Assembly: GCF_036826855.1 (NCBI RefSeq)
Contig: NZ_CP104578.1
Coordinates: 2,728,001-2,792,000, forward strand
Length of the DNA: 64,000 bases
From: Streptomyces sp. SJL17-4
GTDB lineage: Bacteria; Actinomycetota; Actinomycetes; Streptomycetales; Streptomycetaceae
Direction of reading: 5' to 3'
Of this stretch, positions 8,190 to 16,309 are shown piece by piece. A program made the translations under genes and the position numbers. The notes beneath the pieces were generated by a model. That model saw only the letters and a list, made by a program, of their open reading frames with translations, did not search any database and had not been told where the DNA came from. Positions within the stretch are counted from its first letter, which is position 1, and each line of letters begins with the position of its first letter.

Positions 8190-9728
8190 TCAGGGGTTCT
8201 CGGGAAGGGACCACTCGGGGCTGTTGAGCATGCGCCAGCCCTCACCCGGCTCACCTGCGACGGAGTCGTCCGGGCGCCGGCTGCCGAGCAGGAAGTCGCC
8301 CACCGAGGACTCCTGGAGGTAGTCCAGGCCCAGCACCCGCGCGGACATGTCGGCGTCGCCGTTGCCCAGGGCGCACGGGGCGAGACCGAGGGCCGTCGCG
8401 ACCAGGTACATCGTTTGGTAGAGCACGCCCGTGTGCCGGAGCGTGGTCGCGTAGGCGATGGCCCGGTACTTCCACGACATGCGCTGGAAGCGGGCCGTGA
8501 CGGTGACGAGGACGTCCGGGCGCGCCTCCATGCCGGTGGCCCGGGAGGCCACGTGGAAGAGGGACTCCCGGTCGGCCTCCTCCTCGTTCCGCAGGACGAG
8601 CCGGTGGCCGACGGGGTCGTAGTAGTAGATGCCGGGCGCCAGGCCCTCGCAGCGCCGCACGGTGACGTACAGCTCCAGCTCGTAGCCCTGGCCGCCGCTC
8701 GGGTAGGGGCGGGAGACGACCTCGTCGCGGTCGCTGCCGGGCTCCGGCGTGTAGTGGGCGCGGACGCGCGCGACACGGTAGAGGAACTCGCCGAGCTGGC
8801 GGGCGGTCATCTCCTGGTCGCCGTAGCCCCGGATGGACCGCCGGGTCTCGATCGCCGTGGTGAGGGACGGGTCGTGGGCCGCGATCTCCTCCCGGGTCGG
8901 CCGGTGGAGGGGCACGGCGGGACCTTCGGGGACGGGCCGCACGGCCGGCCGGGGCTCGATGGCTCCCCGGTGGGGGTAGACGGCGCCGAACACGTCGTCG
9001 TACCGGCCGGAGCGGATGCGCGAGTGGAAGAGGAGGTCGTGGAAGTCCCACTGCCGCAGGACGGGTTCATCGTCCGAGGCGAAGGCCCCGCCCTCGTCCG
9101 CGAGTTCGGCGAATCCGGCGCCGACGAGGTGGCCGAGGACATCGGTGGTGCCGGCCGCGTCGAGACCGGCGTCGGCGCCGAGGCGGGCGGGGGTGCCGGG
9201 TTCGCCGAGCGCGGCGGCCAGGGTCCGGGCGGCGGGGTCGGTGAGCACCGCCCGGAAGGTGACCAGCGGCGACTCCAGGACGAGGGCGCCTTCGCGGGTG
9301 CGGCAGAAGGCGAAGCGGGAGAGCCGTACGGTCGCGTCGGCGGGGACGAGGACCGGCACGTACGCGGCCTCGCGTGCCACCGGCTCCAGGCGGAGCAACT
9401 CGCGCTTCCCGCCCCGGGCCAGGACGGCGTGCGCGACCAGGTGCCGGGCGCGGTCGAGGACCCGCTCGAACTGGACGCGCTCGGCGGGGCGCAGCCCCTC
9501 GTACAACTCCTCGGCGGGCCGGGGCCCTTCGGCGAGCCGCTCCAGGGCGGTCCGGACGCCGTCCCGGACGGGGCGGAGGGCGAGGGAGGTGGCGGGCCCG
9601 GCGAGGGTGGCGACGTCACCCCCGCCCGGGGCGAAGAGGACGCGCACGCCGCCGGTGAACGCCGGTACGGCGAGGGCGGGTCCGAGGGGGCGCGGGCCGG
9701 TGTCCGATGGTGTCTGCGTGGTCTGCAC
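8190..9728 (-). CDS. SagB-type azoline dehydrogenase (FMN nitroreductase family)
   Basis: From the GTG at 9726-9728 (GGAGG four bases upstream) the product is 512 residues; the open frame extends further upstream, but that part is Arg/Pro-rich and has no ribosome-binding site. The N-terminal ~230 residues are a divergent winged-helix region typical of long SagB proteins. The nitroreductase core follows at about residue 290, with ETRRSIRGYGDQEMTARQL, YPSGGQGYELELYV, GIYYYDP and the late GLAPCALGNGDADM. SagB enzymes use FMN to oxidise azolines to thiazoles and oxazoles. It completes the azole-forming set with the YcaO and RRE/ThiF genes and lies directly upstream of the two precursor genes. Confidence 0.9.
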   Translation of the reverse strand: MQTTQTPSDTGPRPLGPALAVPAFTGGVRVLFAPGGGDVATLAGPATSLALRPVRDGVRTALERLAEGPRPAEELYEGLRPAERVQFERVLDRARHLVAHAVLARGGKRELLRLEPVAREAAYVPVLVPADATVRLSRFAFCRTREGALVLESPLVTFRAVLTDPAARTLAAALGEPGTPARLGADAGLDAAGTTDVLGHLVGAGFAELADEGGAFASDDEPVLRQWDFHDLLFHSRIRSGRYDDVFGAVYPHRGAIEPRPAVRPVPEGPAVPLHRPTREEIAAHDPSLTTAIETRRSIRGYGDQEMTARQLGEFLYRVARVRAHYTPEPGSDRDEVVSRPYPSGGQGYELELYVTVRRCEGLAPGIYYYDPVGHRLVLRNEEEADRESLFHVASRATGMEARPDVLVTVTARFQRMSWKYRAIAYATTLRHTGVLYQTMYLVATALGLAPCALGNGDADMSARVLGLDYLQESSVGDFLLGSRRPDDSVAGEPGEGWRMLNSPEWSLPENP

Positions 9729-9967
9729 GGTGCCTCCGTGGGCGCGAGGATGACGGTCCGGCGCCGGGGCCGTACGACCCCGGAGGCCGGCGGACGGAAG
9801 GCGCCGCACGCAGGGCAGACGCCGGGCGACACTCTCGCGCGGGGAATCGGGCTCCGATCCGCGCCCGCCGAAATCGGTGACATCTCCTCGGCGATTCATG
9901 ACTCCCGTCATCCCGGATTCCCCGATTCCCCTCCCCACCGGCCGGAATGACCGAGGTCATCGATTGC

Positions 9968-9977
9968 GTGACACATG
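9968..9977. promoter_or_regulatory. Second copy of cluster promoter motif
   Basis: gtgacacatg, the inverse of the motif at 6865-6874. It lies 240 bp upstream of the SagB start and 178 bp upstream of the oxidase start. Its role as a regulator site is inferred. Confidence 0.35.
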
Positions 9978-10047
9978 CAAGAACCGGTGCTCACCCGCTC
10001 GGAGTTCCGCCGGTTCGCGCCCATGCTCGGAGAGCGAATTCACCACC

Positions 10048-10122
10048 GTTCCGAACCACTGTTCCGAACCACCGCCCGATCCACCACGCGATCCACCACC
10101 CGATCCACCACCCGATCCACCG
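10048..10122. repeat. Tandem 12-13 bp repeats upstream of the oxidase operon
   Basis: Two copies of gttccgaaccac spaced 13 bp apart (10048-10072) are followed by four head-to-tail copies of the 12-bp unit cccgatccacca (10075-10122, two copies with one change). They end 32 bp before the GTG start of the multicopper oxidase, so they lie in the leader or promoter. They could be an iterated binding site or simple slippage repeats. Confidence 0.8.
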
Positions 10123-10154
10123 TTCCCGGAAAACCGTCACGTTAGGAATCCGCT

Positions 10155-11615
10155 GTGTTCTCTCGCCGCAACGCGATACGACTCGGACTCACCGCCGGTG
10201 CCGTCGGCGCTGTCGGCGCGGCCGGCGGGGTGTTCCAGAGCCTCACCTCCGGTACGCAGGCGGTGGCCGCCGAGCCGCCCGCCGGCCCGCCCGCGGTCAC
10301 CCCGTTCACCGTGCCGCTGCCCCGGCCGCGGGTCCTCGCCCCGTACCGCCGCACCCGGTCGGCCGACTACTACGCGGTCACCATGCGCAGGGCGCGGGTC
10401 GAGATCCTGCCCGGGCTGCGGACCGAGGTCCTGACGTACAACGGCACGTTCCCCGGCCCCACCATCCGGGCCCGCAGCGGGCGCACGGCCGTCGTGAAGC
10501 AGATCAACGCCCTCTCCGCGCCGACCTCGGTCCATCTGCACGGCGGGAACAACCCGCAGGACCAGGACGGCGGAATGATGGACCTGATCCAGCCGGGCCG
10601 CTCGAAGACGTACGTGTACGCCAACCGCCAGGTGGGCGCCACGCTGTGGACGCACGACCACGCGCACCACATGGAGTCCGAGCACGTCTACCGGGGCCTT
10701 TCCGGGCTCTACCTCCTCGGCGACGAGGCCGAGGACGCGCTCGGGCTGCCCTCGGGGCCGTACGAGGTGCCGCTGATCCTCCGGGACGCGCACTTCGACG
10801 CGGCGGGGCAGATGGTCTACACGATGGACGACGCGCTCAACCGCACGACCATCCTCGTCAACGGGGCCCCGTGGCCGTACATGAAGGTCAAGGCCCGCAA
10901 GTACCGCTTCCGGATGGTCAACTCCTGCAACCTGCGCATCTTCGTGATGGCGCTCTCCGACGGCAGCCCCATCATCCACGTCGGCTCGGACGGCGGGCTG
11001 CTGCCGGCGCCGGCGCCCTCGCCGGTGATCGTCCTCTCCCCCGGTGAGCGCGCCGACTTCGTCGTCGACTTCTCGCGGTACGCGCCGGGGACCCAGGTCA
11101 CCCTGGCGAACATGCTGGGCCCCGGGCCGACCGAGCTCGTCGGGCAGATCATGCGCTTCGACGTCGAGGAGCAGGTGACCGACACCAGCCGGGTGCCGGA
11201 CGTCCTCACCACCCTGCCGCCGCTGCCCACGCCGACCGTGGAGCGGAGCTTCGAACTGCGGATGGACGAGCCGGGCACGGGCCACCTCGCGTACATCAAC
11301 GAGAAGACCTTCGACCACGACCGGATCGACACCGAGATCAAGTGGGGCGCCACCGAGGTGTGGACGGTCAGGAACACCAGCACGACCGTTCCGCACAACT
11401 TCCACACCCATCTGGTGCAGTTCCGCATTCTCGAGCGGGACGGAATGCCGGTCTATCCGGCGGAGGCCGGACTCAAGGACACCGTCCTCCTCTTCCCGGG
11501 GCAGACCGCGAAACTCCAGCTGACCTTCGACACCCACCGCGGGGTCTTTCCCTATCACTGCCACATGATCGACCACAGCGCCATGGGAATGATGGCGCAG
11601 ATGCGTATCTCCTGA
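10155..11615 (+). CDS. Tat-exported multicopper oxidase
   Basis: A 486-residue protein from a GTG start with AGGA nine bases upstream. The N-terminus (SRRNAIRLGL plus a hydrophobic stretch) is a Tat signal. Copper ligands of all four conserved blocks are visible: HLH in SVHLHGG, HDH in WTHDHAHHM, HNFHTH near residue 415, and the C-terminal HCHMIDHSAMGM block with type-1 copper ligands. These enzymes take electrons from phenols or aminophenols and reduce oxygen to water. It is the first gene of an operon with an acid ligase and 3,4-AHBA synthesis genes, so an o-aminophenol-type substrate is plausible by analogy with phenoxazinone synthase. Copper homeostasis or a general laccase role remains possible. 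Confidence 0.88.
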   Translation: MFSRRNAIRLGLTAGAVGAVGAAGGVFQSLTSGTQAVAAEPPAGPPAVTPFTVPLPRPRVLAPYRRTRSADYYAVTMRRARVEILPGLRTEVLTYNGTFPGPTIRARSGRTAVVKQINALSAPTSVHLHGGNNPQDQDGGMMDLIQPGRSKTYVYANRQVGATLWTHDHAHHMESEHVYRGLSGLYLLGDEAEDALGLPSGPYEVPLILRDAHFDAAGQMVYTMDDALNRTTILVNGAPWPYMKVKARKYRFRMVNSCNLRIFVMALSDGSPIIHVGSDGGLLPAPAPSPVIVLSPGERADFVVDFSRYAPGTQVTLANMLGPGPTELVGQIMRFDVEEQVTDTSRVPDVLTTLPPLPTPTVERSFELRMDEPGTGHLAYINEKTFDHDRIDTEIKWGATEVWTVRNTSTTVPHNFHTHLVQFRILERDGMPVYPAEAGLKDTVLLFPGQTAKLQLTFDTHRGVFPYHCHMIDHSAMGMMAQMRIS

Positions 11616-11659
11616 AGCCTTCCACACCTCTGAACTCCTCGTTCCGGAAAGGAGGAACC

Positions 11660-13447
11660 ATGTACGTACGCCGCATTCTCGACGCTCTCGGAAAGGCCCC
11701 GGGGCGCGTGGTGATCCACCACGCCGACGAGGCCGTCACCGCCGGCCGGCTCGCCGGCTCGGTGCGGGCCACCACGGCCCTGCTGTACTCCCGCGGCGTC
11801 CGCCCCGGTGACACCGTCGCCGTGCTGACCGGCCCCAACCGGCCGTTGATGCTCGCCGCCCGGTACGCCGTCCATCTCCTGGGCGCCACCTCCGTGTACG
11901 TACGGTCGATGAATCCGCGTACCGACACGGAGACCTTCTCGGTCGCCACCCAGGCCCGACTCCTGGAGGACCTACGGGTGTCGGTGCTGCTCGTCGACGA
12001 CGAGAGCGCCGAGCGCGGCGACTGGCTCACCCGCCGCGTCCCGGCCGTGACCGCGCTGACCGTCCCCTGGGGGGCGTCGGCCGGCTCCACCGAACCGCTG
12101 CCGGCGCGACTCCCCGAGCCGCGCCCGGACGACCTCGCGACCGTCGAGTTCACCAGCGGGAGCACCGGACGGCCGAAGATGGTCGCCCAGCGGTACGACA
12201 CACGTGAGGAGCTCGTCAGCCGTCTCGCCCATGGCCTCGATCCCCGGGGACCCGCGACGCTGCTGTCCGTCACGCCGATCAGCCACACGACCGCGCCGAT
12301 GGCGGACGCGGTGCTCGCGAGCGGCGGACGGGTCGTGCTGCACGACGAGTTCGACGCGGGCGAGGCCCTGGACGCCTTCGAGCGGCACGGGGTCACCGAC
12401 GTCTATCTCGCCGTCCCGCACCTCTACCGGCTTCTGGACCATCCGGCCGCGCCGCTCACCGATCTGTCCTCGCTGCGCCGCATCACCTACAGCGGCACCC
12501 CGGCGGCGCCGGCGCGGGTGGCGCGGGCCGTCGAGCTCTTCGGCGACGTGCTCATCCAGGTGTACGGGACGACGGAGGCGGGCGGTATCAGCAGCCTCAA
12601 CCCGCTGGACCACCGCGAGCCGGAACTGCTCGGCTCGGCGGGGCGTCCGTTCCCCTGGGTGCGGGTGGAGATCCGCGGCCCCGGCGGCGGCCCCCAGGTG
12701 GAGCGGGGGGTGTCGGGCGAGATCTGGATCAGCTCGCCGACGGTCACGGCCGGCTACCTCGGCGACGAGGAACGCACCGGGACGGTCTTCCGCGACGGCT
12801 GGCTGTGCACCGGCGACCTGGGGCACTGGGACCGGTACGGCTATCTCCGGCTCGACGGCCGGGTGGGCGACGTGATCAAGCACGGCGGGCTCAAGCTGGA
12901 CCCGGCGGCCATCGAGGAGGCGCTGATGCGCCATCCGCAGGTGCGTCAGGCCACGGTGTTCGGGGTGCGGGACCGCGACTGGGTGGAGCAGGTGCACGCG
13001 GCCGTCGAGCTGTACTCGGGGGCCGGGCACACCTCCTGCGACCTGCGGGGCTATGTGGCCGCGGCGCTGACTCCGGAGCACACTCCGGTACGGGTCTCGG
13101 TCTGGCCGCGGCTGCCGCTCACGCCCTCGGGCAAACCGGACCGCGCCTACCTGCGCTCCGTCTCACCACCGGACCCCACCGCGTCGACCGCCCACACCAC
13201 CGCCAGGGGCGGCCCGACCGCCACCGCACCGGGCGTCCCCAAGGCCTCCGCGCCGGGTCTCCCGACCACCTCCGCATCAGGCGCCCCGAACGCCACCGCC
13301 CTCCGCGGCGCCGGCGCCCCGCGCGTCGGTGGGACGGCCCTCAGCTCCCCGCGCGGAGCCACCGCGCGGGACGACCCCGTCCGCGTGAGCGGCGTGGGTC
13401 ACCAGCCCGATCACGCCTCCTCGCGAACCAGAAAGGGCGTTCCATGA
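11660..13447 (+). CDS. AMP-dependent acid ligase (adenylating enzyme)
   Basis: ANL-superfamily enzyme of 595 residues, ATG with AGGAGG upstream. Core motifs are complete: the phosphate loop TSGSTGRPK near residue 165, YGTTEAG near 305, the GWLCTGDLGHWDRYGYL region, KHGGLKLDP, and the C-terminal TPSGKPDRAYL with the catalytic Lys. Its substrate is unknown; its position upstream of griI/griH-like genes suggests activation of 3-amino-4-hydroxybenzoate. No carrier-protein gene is seen nearby, so the acyl group might pass to CoA, a remote carrier or directly to an acceptor. The last ~95 residues form an Ala/Pro/Thr-rich tail outside the family fold. Its stop overlaps the next start (ATGA). Confidence 0.85.
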   Translation: MYVRRILDALGKAPGRVVIHHADEAVTAGRLAGSVRATTALLYSRGVRPGDTVAVLTGPNRPLMLAARYAVHLLGATSVYVRSMNPRTDTETFSVATQARLLEDLRVSVLLVDDESAERGDWLTRRVPAVTALTVPWGASAGSTEPLPARLPEPRPDDLATVEFTSGSTGRPKMVAQRYDTREELVSRLAHGLDPRGPATLLSVTPISHTTAPMADAVLASGGRVVLHDEFDAGEALDAFERHGVTDVYLAVPHLYRLLDHPAAPLTDLSSLRRITYSGTPAAPARVARAVELFGDVLIQVYGTTEAGGISSLNPLDHREPELLGSAGRPFPWVRVEIRGPGGGPQVERGVSGEIWISSPTVTAGYLGDEERTGTVFRDGWLCTGDLGHWDRYGYLRLDGRVGDVIKHGGLKLDPAAIEEALMRHPQVRQATVFGVRDRDWVEQVHAAVELYSGAGHTSCDLRGYVAAALTPEHTPVRVSVWPRLPLTPSGKPDRAYLRSVSPPDPTASTAHTTARGGPTATAPGVPKASAPGLPTTSASGAPNATALRGAGAPRVGGTALSSPRGATARDDPVRVSGVGHQPDHASSRTRKGVP

Positions 13448-14448
13448 CCGGTTTCGGCCACTTCGCCCGGTCGCTGCGGCTTCGGCGGCTCTACCGCCAC
13501 AGCACGGCCGGCCTGATGATCACCCCTCTCGACCATTCGATCCACGACGGTCCCGTGGTGCCGAAGGGCACCACGCTCGACCAGCTCGCCGCCCGGATCG
13601 CGGCCGGCGGCGCCGACGCCGTCGTCGTGCACAAGGGCAGCGTCCGGCACATCAGCCCGGAGCGGTTCGCCGCGATGTCGCTGATCATCCACCTCAACGC
13701 GAGCACCAGCCAGGCGCTCGACCCCAACGCCAAGTACGTCGTCGCCGGCGTCGAGGAGGCCCTGCGCCTCGGCGCGGACGCGGTCAGCGTCCACGTCAAC
13801 CTCGGCTCCGACGACGAGCGGCAGCAGATCGGCGACCTCGGCCGGATCGCCGACGCCTGCGACCGCTGGAACCTGCCGCTGCTCGCGATGGTGTACCCGC
13901 GCGGGCCGCGGATCAGCGACCCCCGGGACCCGGCGGTCGTCGCGCACGCCGTGACGATCGCCGCGGACCTGGGCGCGGACCTGGTCAAGACCGTCTTCCT
14001 CGGATCCACCGCGGAGATGCTCGACCTGACCGCGGCCTGCCCGGTGCCGGTGCTCGTCGCCGGCGGCCCCGCCCTGGAGAAGGAGGAGGACGTCCTGGCG
14101 TACGTCAGGGACGCCATCGCCGGAGGGGCGGGCGGGGTGGCCATGGGCCGCAACATCTTCCAGGCCAAGGACCCGCGCGCGCTGGCGGCCAAGGTCGCAA
14201 GGATCGTGCACCACTTCCCCGAACAGCACTTCACCACCGTCCCGTTCAGCGAGTCGGGCGGCCGGGAGCGGCTTCACAGCGAACGCCTCACCCCCGACCA
14301 CCTCGACGGCACACCGCTCGACGACCCGCACCACGACGACACCCCTCACGACGACACCCACCTCGACGGCCCGTCGCTCGACGGCTCGTCTCTCGACCAT
14401 CTGACAGGAGGTCCGCATCATGACGGACGCCAAACTGTGCTGGCTTGA
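13444..14448 (+). CDS. griI: GriI-like class I aldolase (3,4-AHBA pathway)
   Basis: DhnA/FbaB-type aldolase. GriI of the grixazone pathway condenses aspartate-4-semialdehyde with dihydroxyacetone phosphate to a C7 amino-keto phosphate. Visible signatures are MITPLDHSIHDGP near residue 25, VVHKG near 64, the likely Schiff-base Lys182 in DLVKTVF, and GGAGGVAMGRNIFQ near the phosphate site. The product has 334 residues; the last ~50 form a His/Asp-rich low-complexity tail (DDPHHDDTPHDDTHLDG) not needed for the barrel. The gene is translationally coupled to the ligase and overlaps griH by 29 nt. Pairing with a GriH homologue makes this assignment firm at pathway level. Confidence 0.9.
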   Translation: MTGFGHFARSLRLRRLYRHSTAGLMITPLDHSIHDGPVVPKGTTLDQLAARIAAGGADAVVVHKGSVRHISPERFAAMSLIIHLNASTSQALDPNAKYVVAGVEEALRLGADAVSVHVNLGSDDERQQIGDLGRIADACDRWNLPLLAMVYPRGPRISDPRDPAVVAHAVTIAADLGADLVKTVFLGSTAEMLDLTAACPVPVLVAGGPALEKEEDVLAYVRDAIAGGAGGVAMGRNIFQAKDPRALAAKVARIVHHFPEQHFTTVPFSESGGRERLHSERLTPDHLDGTPLDDPHHDDTPHDDTHLDGPSLDGSSLDHLTGGPHHDGRQTVLA

Positions 14449-15535
14449 CATCCGCGAGGCCGGCGCCGCCACCGCCGCCGTCCTGGAGGAGGCCCTGCAC
14501 CAGAAGATCGACGGCATCGTCGCCGCCGACCCGGCGGTGTTCACCGGTCTGCCGCCCACCGTCCGCAAGGTCCTGCTCTTCGAGGACGGCGCCGCCACCG
14601 TGCCCGCCGACCTGGGCGACGCCGACGTCGTGATCGTCCCCGGCCCGAAGGACGGCCGCGCCGAGCTCGAAGCGGCCCACCCGGACGTGCTGTTCGGGCG
14701 GTACGTGGAGATCGTCGACGCCGACACCCTGGAGGACGCCTGCCTGGCGGCGCGTCTCGAGGCGTGGAGCGTCCTCGACTTCCGCGACCCGACGAAGATC
14801 CCGCTGGAGATCGTCATCGCGGCCGCCTCGGGCGCGCCCGGCTCGATCGTGACGACGGCCGCCGACACCGAGGAGGCCGAGATCCTGTACGGCGTCCTGG
14901 AGCACGGCTCGGACGGGGTCCTGATGCGGGGCCGTACGGTCGGCGACGCGACGGCCCTGCGGACCGCGGCGACCGCGCACGGCGGGGAGATCTCCCTGGT
15001 CGAGCTGGAGGTCACGGCGACCACGCACATCGGCATGGGCGAGCGTGCCTGTGTCGACACCACGACCCACTTCCGCAAGGACGAGGGCATCCTGGTGGGC
15101 TCCCACTCCAAGGGCATGGTCCTGTGCGTCAGCGAGACCCACCCGCTGCCGTACATGCCGACCCGTCCGTTCCGCGTCAACGCGGGTGCCCTGCACTCGT
15201 ACACCGTGGGGCAGAACGGCCGCACCCACTACCTGAGCGAGCTGCACGCCGGCAGTTCCGTCCTGGCGGTCGACGTCGACGGTCGTACGCGGCCGGTCAG
15301 CGTCGGCCGGGTGAAGATCGAGACGCGTCCGCTGATCTCCATCGACGCGGTCGCGCCCAGTGGTCAGACGGTCAACCTGATCCTCCAGGACGACTGGCAC
15401 GTGCGGGTCCTCGGCCCCGGCGCCTCGGTGCTCAACAGCACCGAACTCAAGCCGGGCGACCGCATCCTGGGTCACCTGCCGACGGCCGACCGTCATGTCG
15501 GCTACCCGATCAACGAGTTCTGCCTGGAGAAGTAG
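14420..15535 (+). CDS. griH: GriH-like 3-amino-4-hydroxybenzoate synthase
   Basis: A 371-residue member of the archaeal-type 3-dehydroquinate synthase (AroB', DHQ synthase II) family. GriH cyclises and aromatises the GriI product to 3-amino-4-hydroxybenzoate. Typical family stretches are visible: EAWSVLDFRDPTKIPLEIVIA, DGVLMRG, GMGERACVDTT, GILVGSHSKGM and RPFRVNAGALHSYT. The start ATG at 14420 is chosen for its AGGAGG ribosome-binding site and lies within the end of griI. With griI it gives a two-enzyme route to 3,4-AHBA, the precursor of grixazone, asukamycin-type and ferroverdin/bagremycin-type compounds. Confidence 0.92.
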   Translation: MTDAKLCWLDIREAGAATAAVLEEALHQKIDGIVAADPAVFTGLPPTVRKVLLFEDGAATVPADLGDADVVIVPGPKDGRAELEAAHPDVLFGRYVEIVDADTLEDACLAARLEAWSVLDFRDPTKIPLEIVIAAASGAPGSIVTTAADTEEAEILYGVLEHGSDGVLMRGRTVGDATALRTAATAHGGEISLVELEVTATTHIGMGERACVDTTTHFRKDEGILVGSHSKGMVLCVSETHPLPYMPTRPFRVNAGALHSYTVGQNGRTHYLSELHAGSSVLAVDVDGRTRPVSVGRVKIETRPLISIDAVAPSGQTVNLILQDDWHVRVLGPGASVLNSTELKPGDRILGHLPTADRHVGYPINEFCLEK

Positions 15536-15576
15536 GAGCGCACGGAGCGCCCTGCTCCACCCTGTCGTGAAGCCCC

Positions 15577-15601
15577 GCCCCGGCACGCCTCGTGCCGGGG
15601 C
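15577..15601. terminator. Terminator between convergent griH-like and regulator genes
   Basis: A perfect 11-bp stem (gccccggcacg/cgtgccggggc) with a 3-nt loop lies between the convergent genes ending at 15535 and 15631. It probably acts in both directions. Confidence 0.75.
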
Positions 15602-15630
15602 CGGCGCGCGTCCGGGCGCCACCACCGTCC

Positions 15631-16236
15631 TCACAGCAGCCCGCATTCCGCCGCGATGCGCGCCGCGTCGAACCGGTTGCGCCCGCCGAGCTTCTTGATC
15701 GCCGCCGAGGTGAGGTTCCGTACCGTCCCCGCCGCGAGGTAGAGCTCGCCCGCGATCTCCTTGACGGTCGCCCCGCCGGCGGTCAGCCGCAGGACGTCCG
15801 TCTCCCGGACGCTGAGCACCGTCTCCCCCGCCGCCGGTGTCCGGAGCAGCCCGGGGTCGACGGTGAGGCAGCCCCCCGCGACTCCCACGAGGGTGGTGAT
15901 CAGCTGCGGGAGCCGGGCCGTCTTCGGTACGACTCCGAGTGCTCCGGCGGCCACCGCCCGGTCCACCACGGACGGGGTGGCCGAGCCGACCATCAACGCC
16001 ACTCCGCAGCTCGGATGGTGCGAACGCACCTCGGTGGCGGCGTGCAGCGCCTTGCCTCCCATGGTGCTCTCGCCGAGCAGGAGCACCGTGGGCCGGTGCC
16101 GCTGGACGGCCGGGAGCACCGCCTCGAAGGTCGTGGCGAGCCCCACGACATCCAGGCCGTTGGTGCCGTTCAGGGTCTCGGCGAAGGCCTCCAGGACCAG
16201 TTGGTGGTCACCGGCCACGACGACGCGAATGGACAT
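15631..16236 (-). CDS. Atypical NarL-type response regulator without phospho-acceptor Asp
   Basis: A 201-residue protein from the ATG at 16234-16236 (GGGGAGAGAG upstream). A receiver-like domain (1-~120) precedes a LuxR-type helix-turn-helix (VLSVRETDVLRLTAGGATVKE, then AAGTVRNLTSAAIKKLG). The receiver looks inactive in the usual sense: the acidic pair is reduced to AGD, and the position of the phospho-Asp in LLLGES is Gly55; the switch Lys (GVVPK) remains. Such atypical regulators work without phosphorylation, sometimes sensing ligands or end products. No partner kinase is adjacent. It is convergent with the 3,4-AHBA operon and is a candidate cluster regulator. Confidence 0.82.
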   Translation of the reverse strand: MSIRVVVAGDHQLVLEAFAETLNGTNGLDVVGLATTFEAVLPAVQRHRPTVLLLGESTMGGKALHAATEVRSHHPSCGVALMVGSATPSVVDRAVAAGALGVVPKTARLPQLITTLVGVAGGCLTVDPGLLRTPAAGETVLSVRETDVLRLTAGGATVKEIAGELYLAAGTVRNLTSAAIKKLGGRNRFDAARIAAECGLL

Positions 16237-16309
16237 CTCTCTCCCCGTGGTGACTTCTTTGTGCCTTCTGTGTGGCGGTCTGTGGTGGCGGCCCTCGCGG
16301 CCGCCACCC

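Larger units (their letters stand above)
9729..10154. other. Divergent intergenic region between SagB and multicopper oxidase genes
   Basis: 426 bp with no convincing gene. It must hold the promoters for both the SagB/precursor unit and the oxidase-ligase-griI-griH operon. It contains the shared motif at 9968-9977 and short tandem repeats at 10048-10122; the part near 9885-10060 is less GC-rich than the flanking genes. Confidence 0.6.

Noticed and set aside
10155..15535. Grixazone cluster
   Set aside because: The griI/griH homologues are present, but the tyrosinase-type oxidase and its chaperone are absent and an acid ligase and multicopper oxidase are present instead.
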